This document shows, piece by piece, positions 1 through 6,234 of a stretch of DNA of 6,234 nucleotides. The first letter of the stretch is position 1. Each line of letters opens with the position of its first letter. Made by a program: the position numbers and the translations under genes. A model generated the notes under the pieces. The model ran no database searches. It was not told where the DNA came from and saw only the letters and a list, made by a program, of their open reading frames with translations. Source of the DNA: Acidobacteriaceae bacterium (GTDB lineage: Bacteria > Acidobacteriota > Terriglobia > Terriglobales > Acidobacteriaceae); the NCBI GenBank assembly GCA_003165095.1, contig PLSH01000211.1:1-6234 (forward strand), given 5' to 3'.

Positions 1-2
1 GC

Positions 3-17
3 GCCCGCTTCGCGGGC
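3..17. terminator. GC-rich hairpin at left edge, possible end of an upstream gene
   Basis: A perfect 6-bp inverted repeat, GCCCGC at 3-8 and GCGGGC at 12-17, encloses a 3-base loop (TTC). It could be the stem of a transcription terminator for a gene lying to the left of the window. No run of T follows it on the + strand, and the minus-strand continuation lies outside the window, so a classical rho-independent terminator is not demonstrated. It may simply be a stable intergenic hairpin. Confidence 0.3.
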
Positions 18-19
18 AT

Positions 20-38
20 GGCAAGTTGGCAAGTTGGC
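20..38. repeat. Short tandem repeat, GGCAAGTT x2 plus GGC
   Basis: The 8-base unit GGCAAGTT occurs at 20-27 and again at 28-35 without a mismatch, followed by a partial third copy (GGC) at 36-38. It lies just right of the edge hairpin and about 125 bases ahead of the propeller-protein start. It may be a protein-binding site or a replication-slippage product. The sequence alone does not decide. Confidence 0.6.
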
Positions 39-148
39 GCAGGAACGAGTTTTCACGCAGGCACTTTACCCCACAAATCGAAGGCTGAGAAATGCCAATA
101 AGTACGGGTGAAAATCCGCGCAGGAACTGATGATCGCCGAGCGGCCAC

Positions 149-154
149 AAAGGA
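149..154 (+). promoter_or_regulatory. Ribosome binding site deciding the start of the propeller gene
   Basis: AAAGGA lies 10 bases ahead of the ATG at 165. The frame stays open upstream to a GTG at 108, but the 19 residues added by that start are charged and would bury the signal peptide. The ATG at 165 is followed at once by Lys-Lys and a hydrophobic stretch, as expected at the N-terminus of an exported protein. Together these favour 165 over 108. Confidence 0.6.
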
Positions 155-164
155 AAACAAGTTG

Positions 165-3100
165 ATGAAAAAGCATTCCCCTTCGCACCTCCTGGTTTAC
201 GCAACCCTTGTCAGCGCGGCGTTTTTGCCGGCTGCGGCGCTGGTTGCCGCGGATCATGCCGCTCCCATGCCCACTATGCACTGGCGGATGATCGGCCCGT
301 TTCGGGGAGGGCGCACGCGCGCCGCAGCCGGCGTTCCCGACGAGCCCAATGTTTTTTATGTGGGGCAGGTGGACGGCGGCGTGTGGAAATCGGACGATTA
401 CGGACGCACCTGGAATCCCATCTTCGACGGCCAGGACACGCAATCGATCGGAGCCATCGCGGTTGCGCCATCTGACAGCAGCGTCGTGTACGTGGCCAGC
501 GGCGAAGGACTGCACCGGCCCGATCTTTCCGTCGGCGACGGCATCTACCGCTCCGCCGATGCGGGCAAGACCTGGACCCACCTGGGACTGCGCAACGGCC
601 AGCAGATTCCGGCGCTGGCCGTGGACCCCACCAACCCCAACCGTCTTTTCGCCGCGGTTCTCGGCCATCCTTACGGCCCGAATACCGAGCGCGGCATCTT
701 CCGCTCGGAAGATGGCGGCAAGACGTGGGAAAAAGTTTTGTTCAAGGATGAGCGCACCGGCGGCTCGCAAGTGGTCATCGATCCTAAAGATCCCCAGGTC
801 GTATATGCCTCGCTGTGGGAGGAGACGTTGGGACCGTGGGAAGACGGCAACGACTACGCCGGCACGCACGGCGGCCTGTTTAAGTCGATCGATGGCGGCG
901 CTAAGTGGACGCAGTTGAGCAATGGCCTTCCCTCAGACCTGGTGCAGATCAACGTAGCCATCGCCGCCAGCGACACGCAGCGCCTGTATGCGACCATCTC
1001 CACCACCGCGGAGAGCGCCTACGCATCCGGCAACGGTCTTGGCGTCTACCGCTCTGACGATGCGGGAATGAGCTGGCGGAAGATCACCGATGATCCGCGG
1101 CCGGCCATGAAGATCGGCGGCGGCGATCTGCCTGTGCCGGCTGTCGATCCGCAAAGCCCCGACGTGGTTTACAGCGCCAGCATCGTCGCCAGCCGTTCTG
1201 AAGATGGCGGCAAGACCTGGATCAGCCTGCGCGGCGCGCCTGGAGGCGACGACTACCAGAACTTGTGGATCAATCCGCGGAATCCCAAAATCGTGCTGCT
1301 GGTCAGCGATCAGGGCGCGCTGGTCACCGTGAATGGCGGCGACAGTTGGAGTTCGTGGTATAACCAGCCCACCGCGCAGCTCTATCACGTGGCGGCTACG
1401 TACAGCTTTCCCTACCAGGTGTGCTCGGGACAACAGGAGAGCGGATCCGTTTGCACTTCAACGCGCGGAAACGACGGAGAGATCACTTTCCACGACTGGC
1501 ATCCGGCGGGAATCATCGAATATGGTTACGCGGCGCCGGATCCCCTCGATCCCGACATCGTCTACGGCGCGGGCCGCACTGAGGTATCACGCTACGACAT
1601 GGTCACCGGCCAGGTTCAAAATGTGACTCCGCTGCCGATGCGCGAGCCCGGCGTGCGCGGCGACCGCACCCAGCCCATCCTGTTCTCTCCCGTTGACCCG
1701 CACACGCTTTACTACGCGGCCAATCAGTTGTTCAAGACCACTGACGGCGGCCAGAACTGGGAGACCATCGGTCCCGACCTGAGCCGGCCGTCTACTACTC
1801 AACTGCCGAACCTGCCGGCGCTGACACCGAAACAATTGGCCGAGCGCCGTGGCGTGATCTACTCCGTAGCCGCCTCTTACAAGACCACGCAAACCATCTG
1901 GGCGGGCACCGACGATGGACTGGTTTGGATTACCCGCGATGGCGGCGCGCACTGGACCAACATCACACCTCCCGGCGTAACGCAGTGGAGCAAGGTCGCG
2001 CAGATTGACGCGTCGCGCTTTGATGACGACACGGCTTATGTGGCTGTGAGCCGGTTGCGCGTCGATGACTCGCGCCCATACGCGTTTCGCACTCACGATG
2101 GAGGAAAAACGTGGGAGGCGATCTCCGCCGGCCTGCCTGAATACGCGCCGGTGAACGCGGTCCGCGCCGATCCGGTGCAACCGGGCCTGCTGTATGCGGC
2201 CACCCAGCGCGCGGTGTGGACCTCATTCGACGATGGCGCGCACTGGTTGCCGCTTGAGTACAACCTGCCGCACACCTCGATGCGCGACCTGCTGGTGAAG
2301 GAAAACGACCTGGTGGTGGCTACTCACGGCCGCTCCTTCTGGGTGCTGGATGATGTGAGCCCGTTGCGCGAGCTGGCCGCCAATGCGGGAAAAAAGACGC
2401 CCATGCTGTTCGCTCCTGGCGCGGCCTGGCGCGTGCGCCGCGACAACTTCACCGATACGCCGCTGCCCGCCGATGAGCCTGCGGGCGAGAATCCGCCGGA
2501 TGGCGCAATCATCGACTACGATCTGCAACACGATGCGCATGGCCCGGTGCTTCTTGAGGTGCTGGACGCAAAGGGCAACCTGCTGCGACGCTACACGAGC
2601 GAAGATCCGGTTGCGCCCACGCCGGAGCAACTGCGCACCGGGCTGATTCCGCCGGAGTGGGCGCAGATGCACGGGCCGCTTCCGGCCACGGCAGGCATGC
2701 ATCGCTGGGTGTGGGATCTGCACGCCGCCGCGCCCACTGCAACCAGCTACGAGTACCCGATCTCCGCGGTGCCGCATCGCACGCCGCTTGAGCCTGAAGG
2801 CCCGGTCGTTTTGCCCGGCACGTACACCGTGCGGTTGACCGTGGAAGGCCGCAGCGAGTCGGAGCCACTGCTGGTGAAGATGGATCCGCGCGTTCACGTT
2901 TCCGCAGCGGACCTTGAAGCGCAGCATACGGCCCAGATGGCCATGGCTGCGTCTCTTGATGCCCTGGCCAAGGCAGACCTGGCGGCGCATTCGGTCGCGG
3001 AACAGCTTGCCGCCGCGAGGAATGCCGACCTTGCGGCGCAACTTGCCCCGTTCAGCTCCGCGTTGAAGATTCTGCTTGATGGATCCGGTCCCGACGCGCC

Positions 3101-3368
3101 CAAAAGGCTGCCGGGAATCGACGAAGTGACTGGGGAAGCAACCGGGCTTTACGCCGAACTGCAACAGGCCGACGCTGCTCCCACCGCCGCGCTGGTTAAG
3201 GCCACCGCGCAGGTGGTGGAGGAAGCGAAGGAAGCGCTGCCGGGCTGGGACAACTTCAGGAAGACGCAACTCCCGGCGCTCGACCGGAAGTTGCGCGACG
3301 CCCACCATTCACCCATCGACCTGGCCCGCAAGCCGGACAACATGCCCGAAAGCGGGGATGAGGACTAG
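165..3368 (+). CDS. Secreted Asp-box (BNR/VPS10-sortilin-like) beta-propeller protein, often labelled 'glycosyl hydrolase'
   Basis: This encodes a 1067-residue protein predicted to be exported and to act outside the cytoplasm; its substrate or partner is unknown. Residues 1-29 form a Sec signal peptide (Lys2-Lys3, hydrophobic 9-28, likely cleavage after VAA at 29). The family hallmark WRMIGPFRGGR begins at residue 40. Asp-box motifs of the S/T-x-D-x-G-x-x-W type begin near residues 76, 130, 181, 241, 297, 345, 388, 526, 590, 643 and 687, indicating two beta-propeller blocks up to about 745. A beta-sandwich-like region follows (about 747-905), then an Ala-rich helical tail (about 915-1045). 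The only two cysteines are C420 and C430. Length and layout match a family common in Acidobacteriota, Gemmatimonadota and Bacteroidota, annotated as WD40/YVTN/BNR-like, VPS10-domain or 'glycosyl hydrolase' protein. Asp-boxes are structural, so they do not prove hydrolase activity. The gene converges on the GH2 gene and has its own leader. I find no frameshift. The family call is firm; the function is open. Confidence 0.93.
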   Translation: MKKHSPSHLLVYATLVSAAFLPAAALVAADHAAPMPTMHWRMIGPFRGGRTRAAAGVPDEPNVFYVGQVDGGVWKSDDYGRTWNPIFDGQDTQSIGAIAVAPSDSSVVYVASGEGLHRPDLSVGDGIYRSADAGKTWTHLGLRNGQQIPALAVDPTNPNRLFAAVLGHPYGPNTERGIFRSEDGGKTWEKVLFKDERTGGSQVVIDPKDPQVVYASLWEETLGPWEDGNDYAGTHGGLFKSIDGGAKWTQLSNGLPSDLVQINVAIAASDTQRLYATISTTAESAYASGNGLGVYRSDDAGMSWRKITDDPRPAMKIGGGDLPVPAVDPQSPDVVYSASIVASRSEDGGKTWISLRGAPGGDDYQNLWINPRNPKIVLLVSDQGALVTVNGGDSWSSWYNQPTAQLYHVAATYSFPYQVCSGQQESGSVCTSTRGNDGEITFHDWHPAGIIEYGYAAPDPLDPDIVYGAGRTEVSRYDMVTGQVQNVTPLPMREPGVRGDRTQPILFSPVDPHTLYYAANQLFKTTDGGQNWETIGPDLSRPSTTQLPNLPALTPKQLAERRGVIYSVAASYKTTQTIWAGTDDGLVWITRDGGAHWTNITPPGVTQWSKVAQIDASRFDDDTAYVAVSRLRVDDSRPYAFRTHDGGKTWEAISAGLPEYAPVNAVRADPVQPGLLYAATQRAVWTSFDDGAHWLPLEYNLPHTSMRDLLVKENDLVVATHGRSFWVLDDVSPLRELAANAGKKTPMLFAPGAAWRVRRDNFTDTPLPADEPAGENPPDGAIIDYDLQHDAHGPVLLEVLDAKGNLLRRYTSEDPVAPTPEQLRTGLIPPEWAQMHGPLPATAGMHRWVWDLHAAAPTATSYEYPISAVPHRTPLEPEGPVVLPGTYTVRLTVEGRSESEPLLVKMDPRVHVSAADLEAQHTAQMAMAASLDALAKADLAAHSVAEQLAAARNADLAAQLAPFSSALKILLDGSGPDAPKRLPGIDEVTGEATGLYAELQQADAAPTAALVKATAQVVEEAKEALPGWDNFRKTQLPALDRKLRDAHHSPIDLARKPDNMPESGDED

Positions 3369-3370
3369 AG

Positions 3371-3402
3371 GTGCGCGCCTGAAATGTTTCGCCGGCGTGC
3401 GT
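3371..3402 (+). terminator. Imperfect hairpin between the convergent genes
   Basis: Between the two stop codons, GCGCGCC (3373-3379) can pair with GGCGTGC (3394-3400) with one G-U wobble. Two further outer wobble pairs are possible in the + strand RNA (3371-3372 with 3401-3402). The 14-base loop itself contains GAAA and TTTC, which could pair. There is no U-tract, and the outer wobbles are lost in the minus-strand transcript, so any terminator role is more likely for the propeller gene. The 38-base gap leaves little other room for termination. Confidence 0.3.
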
Positions 3403-3406
3403 AGAG

Positions 3407-5944
3407 TCAGCCGCGCGCGCCGGTCACCGGAACCGAAGGCCGGGGCTGGACTTGCTTTGTGGTGATGACGAGCTTGGCAGGCGTGAGTTCCGGGCCTTCC
3501 CAGCCTTCCTTCACTGCTTCAATGTGAATCTCGCCGGGACGCCTGGAGGATTGCAAAATGACCTGGGCGAGGCCGTTGAAGAGCGAACGCCTGGGCTCCC
3601 TATCGCTCTCCTGGCAGTTGGGGTCGCCATTGCCCACGCCGATCAGCGTGCCGACGCCGGTGACATTGAATCCTATGGAATTCGATGCGGTGGGAACGGG
3701 ACGGCCATCCTTGTCGAGGGCTTCAACTTTGAGAATCGCCACGTCCTCGCCATCGGCGTCGATCTCGGTGCGGTCCGCGCTCAGGCGGATAGCGACCGCG
3801 GGACCGGTGGTCTCGCGCTTTTCAGTCAACACCACTTTGCCGCCCTTTGAACCGCGGGCTTCAATCACTCCCGGCTCATAGAGCACCTTCCACTCCACGT
3901 GACCCAGGCGCGGAACATCTTTCGCCCCCTGGCTCTTGCCGTTGACGAACAACTCGACCTGGTCAAGATTGGAGTACACCCAGACTGGAATCTCGTCGCC
4001 TTCCCTGCCCTCGAAATTCCAGTGCGGGAAGAGGTGGAGAACCGGATCCTTGCCCCACCAGGCCTTGTAGTAGAAGAAGGTGTCCTTGGGAAACCCGCAC
4101 ATGTCAACGATGCCGAACTGCGAGTTAACGGAAGGCCAGCCGTAGGGAGTGGGCTCGCCGCGATAGTCGAAGCCGGTCCACGCAAAGCCGCCTGCTTCCC
4201 AATCGCGCGTGCCATAGAAGGTCCACCACTCCTCGGCGGTTTCGCCCCAGGGCACCACGGAGTTGTAGGCATTCACGGTGTTGCGCAGGGGACTGGTGGT
4301 GTATTCGCCGCGCGTCGAAATGGCGGATGAAGTTTCCGATCCATAAACCGGGCGGGTGGGATTTTTCTTGTGATACTCGTCGGGAAATGCCAGGTTGTAA
4401 TTGAACCCGATGATGTCGAATGCGTCGGAGACGCCTTTGGAGTTGTCACCGTTGACAGCCGCGGAGACGACCCTGGTTGGATCGAGCTCGTGACAGAGTT
4501 GAACCATGGTGGAAGCAACCTTGGCGCCCTGCTCGGCTTCCTGGGTCTGAAGCTGTCCCTCCTCGTTGCCGATGGACCACAGGATGATCGATGGCGAATT
4601 GCGATAGCGCTTGACCATGACCTCAAGTTGCGCCAGGCCCTCGGGGCTGGAACTCATCTGGCGCGTCTCGCACATCATCATCATGCCCAGGCGGTTGCAG
4701 GCTTCAACCAACTCGGGGGTGGGCATGTTGTGCGAGGTACGCAGGCCGTTCGATCCCATCTCCTTGAGCACGCCGACGCGGAACCACTGCAGCCGGTCCG
4801 GCACGGCTGCGCCTACGCCGGCGTGATCCTGGTGGTTGCAGGTTCCCTGAATCTTGAGCGGCTGGCCATTGAGGAAGAATCCCTTGCCGGCATCGAAATG
4901 CGCCGTGCGCACGCCGAAACTCACGCGCTCGGCATCTCGCGCCGCACCGCCGGACTCGACGGTCGCCACGGCCGAGTAAAGCGTGGGCGCATCCACCGAC
5001 CAGAGAACCGGATTGGCAAGACTGGCCGTGACGGTGAAGCTGGACGAGCCGTCTGCGGCAACCGATTGCACGGGAGTCTCAGCGGCGGCCACCGTCTTGC
5101 CCGCGGAGTCGAGAATCTGCCAGGTCACTTTGGCGCTCTCTGCCTGTTTGCTCTCATTCACCACGATCGTGCTCAGCGATAAGGTTGCGCCGCTGCCGTT
5201 GACCTCAGTGCGCACCGTGCTCTCCCATTTGCCGAGGTGCAGCGCGTCGGTCTTGGTGAGCCAGACATGGCGATAGATGCCCGCGCCCTCATAAAACCAG
5301 CCGTCGCCGAAGCTGGCATCGACGCGCGCGACGATGCAATTCCTGCTCCCGACGGCAATAAAGTCAGTGATATCGAAGCGGAACGGCGCGTAGCCGTTAT
5401 TGTTTCGGCCAATAAAACAGCCGTTGACGAAGATAAGCACATCGCGAAAGGCGCCATCGAACTCCACGGCGATGCGGCGTCCGGCATCGGTGGCAGGAAT
5501 GTCGAATTCGCGGCGATACCAGCTCACGCTGGTCTCCGGATAACGGCGGCCAAGCGGCTTGTAGCCATGGGACCTCAGCTCTTCGTCGCGGACGAAGGGA
5601 AGTTCGACGGCCCAGTCGTGGGGCAGGTTGAGTTTGCGCCATTTAGAGTCGTCGAAGCCGGCCTTTGCAAAGGCGAATTCGCCGGTCTTGGCAAAGTCTC
5701 CCTGGCCGTTGCCGAAGCCGAGGTCGCGAACCGGGTCAACCCCATTGCCGAAGAGAAACTTCCAGCCAAGGTCGAAGAGGAGTTGTTCGCGCGGCGCCAC
5801 GGCGGCCTGGGCCTCGGCGGATGCGGCTTGCGGATAGCCGGCCAGCAGCGCGGCTGTGCGTCCCCATGCGGAACGGGCCAGCAGCGAAGAGGCAGAGAGC
5901 GCAAGCGAGGAACCAAGAAGATTGCGACGTGAAATACGAGCCAT
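3407..5944 (-). CDS. Tat-exported glycoside hydrolase family 2 enzyme, probable beta-galactosidase (GalA/GalB-like, DUF4982)
   Basis: This 845-residue enzyme is predicted to hydrolyse terminal beta-galactosides or a related beta-linked sugar outside the cytoplasm by the retaining mechanism. A twin-arginine signal (SRRNLLG, residues 5-11) and hydrophobic stretch end near ASA at 41-43. A jelly-roll sugar-binding domain follows (about 55-237, with LPHDW and SWYRREF), then an Ig-like domain (238-347) and the TIM barrel (about 348-635). The acid/base glutamate is E461 in WSIGNEE and the nucleophile is E537 in YGSETSS; GTCNHQDHAG and LRTSHNMP are also family signatures. A DUF4982-like segment (about 637-712) and an Ig/invasin-like domain (about 715-827) close the protein. 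I chose ATG 5944 because AGAGG lies 6 bases ahead and the Tat motif follows directly; the upstream GTG at 6013 overlaps a likely -10 box. Family and export are well supported. The exact substrate is inferred, since GH2 also includes mannosidases and glucuronidases. Confidence 0.94.
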   Translation of the reverse strand: MARISRRNLLGSSLALSASSLLARSAWGRTAALLAGYPQAASAEAQAAVAPREQLLFDLGWKFLFGNGVDPVRDLGFGNGQGDFAKTGEFAFAKAGFDDSKWRKLNLPHDWAVELPFVRDEELRSHGYKPLGRRYPETSVSWYRREFDIPATDAGRRIAVEFDGAFRDVLIFVNGCFIGRNNNGYAPFRFDITDFIAVGSRNCIVARVDASFGDGWFYEGAGIYRHVWLTKTDALHLGKWESTVRTEVNGSGATLSLSTIVVNESKQAESAKVTWQILDSAGKTVAAAETPVQSVAADGSSSFTVTASLANPVLWSVDAPTLYSAVATVESGGAARDAERVSFGVRTAHFDAGKGFFLNGQPLKIQGTCNHQDHAGVGAAVPDRLQWFRVGVLKEMGSNGLRTSHNMPTPELVEACNRLGMMMMCETRQMSSSPEGLAQLEVMVKRYRNSPSIILWSIGNEEGQLQTQEAEQGAKVASTMVQLCHELDPTRVVSAAVNGDNSKGVSDAFDIIGFNYNLAFPDEYHKKNPTRPVYGSETSSAISTRGEYTTSPLRNTVNAYNSVVPWGETAEEWWTFYGTRDWEAGGFAWTGFDYRGEPTPYGWPSVNSQFGIVDMCGFPKDTFFYYKAWWGKDPVLHLFPHWNFEGREGDEIPVWVYSNLDQVELFVNGKSQGAKDVPRLGHVEWKVLYEPGVIEARGSKGGKVVLTEKRETTGPAVAIRLSADRTEIDADGEDVAILKVEALDKDGRPVPTASNSIGFNVTGVGTLIGVGNGDPNCQESDREPRRSLFNGLAQVILQSSRRPGEIHIEAVKEGWEGPELTPAKLVITTKQVQPRPSVPVTGARG

Positions 5945-5950
5945 GGAAGA

Positions 5951-5957
5951 CCTCTTT
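5951..5957 (-). promoter_or_regulatory. Ribosome binding site of the GH2 gene
   Basis: On the minus strand AAAGAGG ends 6 bases before the ATG at 5944, a near-ideal Shine-Dalgarno position. It identifies the start that places the twin-arginine signal at the very N-terminus, and argues against the longer 868-residue reading from 6013. Confidence 0.75.
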
Positions 5958-6011
5958 CGAATGAAGCGCCGCCGCAGGCTAAGGCAGGATCGGGAGCGGC
6001 GAACAAACGGC

Positions 6012-6041
6012 ACTATAAATCAGCGAGGCAGGCGAAGTAAA
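6012..6041 (-). promoter_or_regulatory. Candidate sigma-70-type promoter of the GH2 gene
   Basis: Read on the minus strand, TTTACT (6041-6036, 4 of 6 matches to TTGACA) and TATAGT (6017-6012, 5 of 6 matches to TATAAT) are separated by 18 bases. Transcription would begin near 6005, giving a leader of about 60 bases before the ATG at 5944. The region is A/T-richer than its surroundings. An imperfect palindrome overlaps the -35 box (see findings). This is predicted by eye only. Confidence 0.45.
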
Positions 6042-6081
6042 CGATTTCACACACATCTGAATAACCACGCCGCCGGTTTGC

Positions 6082-6104
6082 GCCGCGGGCCGGACGCCCG
6101 CGGC
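6082..6104. repeat. Perfect 9-bp GC palindrome in the divergent intergenic region
   Basis: GCCGCGGGC (6082-6090) and its exact reverse complement GCCCGCGGC (6096-6104) flank the 5-base loop CGGAC. It lies between the GH2 promoter and the tRNA, far from the end of either gene, so it is not placed as a terminator for them. Its form resembles small dispersed intergenic palindromes known from several GC-rich environmental phyla. Whether it recurs in this genome cannot be seen here. Confidence 0.6.
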
Positions 6105-6120
6105 CCTCAAGGCAACCAAT

Positions 6121-6126
6121 TATGAT
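6121..6126 (+). promoter_or_regulatory. Possible -10 box for the tRNA-Ser gene
   Basis: TATGAT matches the TATAAT consensus at 5 of 6 positions and lies 27 bases before the mature 5' end of the tRNA, leaving room for a short leader to be removed by RNase P. No convincing -35 box is seen 16-18 bases upstream, where the right arm of the GC palindrome lies. The call rests on the -10 element alone. Confidence 0.3.
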
Positions 6127-6153
6127 AGATTCAGACAGTTAACGCCGCACAGC

Positions 6154-6234
6154 GGAGAGATGGCCGAGCGGTTTAAGGCGCACGCTTGGAAAGCGTGTGT
6201 ACTTTAACGAGTACCGTGGGTTCGAATCCCACTC
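6154..6234 (+). tRNA. tRNA-Ser, anticodon GGA, 3' end cut by the window edge
   Basis: The sequence folds as a class II tRNA that decodes UCC and, by wobble, UCU serine codons. The acceptor 5' strand is GGAGAGA (6154-6160), followed by the D-arm with GCC/GGC pairing. The anticodon stem is CACGC (6181-6185) with GCGTG (6193-6197) around loop TTGGAAA, with anticodon GGA at 6188-6190. The long variable arm typical of serine tRNAs pairs GTACT (6199-6203) with AGTAC (6210-6214). The T-arm is GTGGG (6216-6220), loop TTCGAAT, CCCAC (6228-6232). Only the first two bases of the 3' acceptor strand are inside the window, so a genomically encoded CCA cannot be checked. It points away from the GH2 gene and is transcribed separately. 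Confidence 0.96.

Noticed and set aside
50..93. Possible promoter for the propeller gene (TTTTCA or TTTACC as -35)
   Set aside because: The -10 candidates at proper spacing (ACAAAT, AGAAAT) match the consensus at only about half the positions. Too weak to list.
108..164. Upstream GTG start that would add 19 residues to the propeller protein
   Set aside because: It puts a charged, non-conserved stretch ahead of a good signal peptide. The ATG at 165 has a purine-rich ribosome binding site and a Lys-Lys start.
66..869. 267-codon open frame on the minus strand over the 5' part of the propeller gene
   Set aside because: Shadow of the signal peptide and first propeller blades. No family motif or fitting ribosome binding site is visible.
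388..2247. Asp-box motifs read as evidence for a sialidase
   Set aside because: Asp-boxes are shared by many propeller families. I see no arginine triad or other sialidase catalytic set in order, and the N-terminal hallmark points to the VPS10/BNR-like family.
2223..3308. 361-codon open frame on the minus strand, antisense to the propeller gene
   Set aside because: It lies wholly within the better-supported + strand gene. Its product is rich in Arg, Gly, His and Gln with no recognisable domain, and it arises from the GC-rich third positions of that gene.
4370..5932. Long + strand open frames (270 and 231 codons) antisense to the GH2 gene
   Set aside because: The GH2 frame carries clear catalytic motifs through this whole stretch. 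The opposite frames have no recognisable domain and are explained by codon bias.
5945..6013. Upstream GTG start that would add 23 Arg/Ser-rich residues to the GH2 enzyme
   Set aside because: It would bury the twin-arginine motif and overlap the predicted -10 box. The ATG at 5944 has an AGAGG at ideal spacing.

Overview
The window holds two long protein genes that converge tail to tail, plus the start of a serine tRNA gene at the right edge. The DNA is GC-rich, and third codon positions favour G or C, which leaves long open frames on the opposite strand of both genes. A secreted Asp-box propeller protein with an 'IGPFRGGR' N-terminus beside a Tat-exported family 2 glycoside hydrolase suggests a soil-type Acidobacteriota (Terriglobia-like) chromosome. 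That assignment is inference from gene content. No ribosomal RNA or core protein marker is present to prove it.

Layout: 1-164 is a short leader region. It has a GC hairpin (3-17), a small tandem repeat (20-38) and two tiny stop-start-coupled reading frames running into the first gene. 165-3368 (+) encodes a 1067-residue exported protein with a Sec signal peptide, at least eleven Asp-box (BNR/sortilin-like) motifs in two propeller blocks, a beta-sandwich region and a helical tail. Only 38 bases, with an imperfect hairpin, separate it from the stop of the next gene. 3407-5944 (-) encodes an 845-residue GH2 enzyme of the beta-galactosidase type, with a twin-arginine signal, both catalytic glutamates, a DUF4982-like segment and a C-terminal Ig-like domain. 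5945-6153 is a divergent regulatory region with a candidate promoter for the GH2 gene, a perfect 9-bp GC palindrome and a weak promoter for the tRNA. 6154-6234 (+) is tRNA-Ser(GGA), cut by the window edge within its 3' acceptor strand.

How they fit: both proteins are predicted to leave the cytoplasm by different routes, Sec for the propeller protein and Tat for the enzyme. They are on opposite strands with separate promoters, so they are not an operon. A shared role in using extracellular polysaccharide is possible but not shown by the sequence. I see no mobile element, CRISPR array, defence system or biosynthetic cluster. The window looks like ordinary chromosome with a few points worth a second look, mainly in the non-coding stretches and in the motif spacing of the propeller protein.
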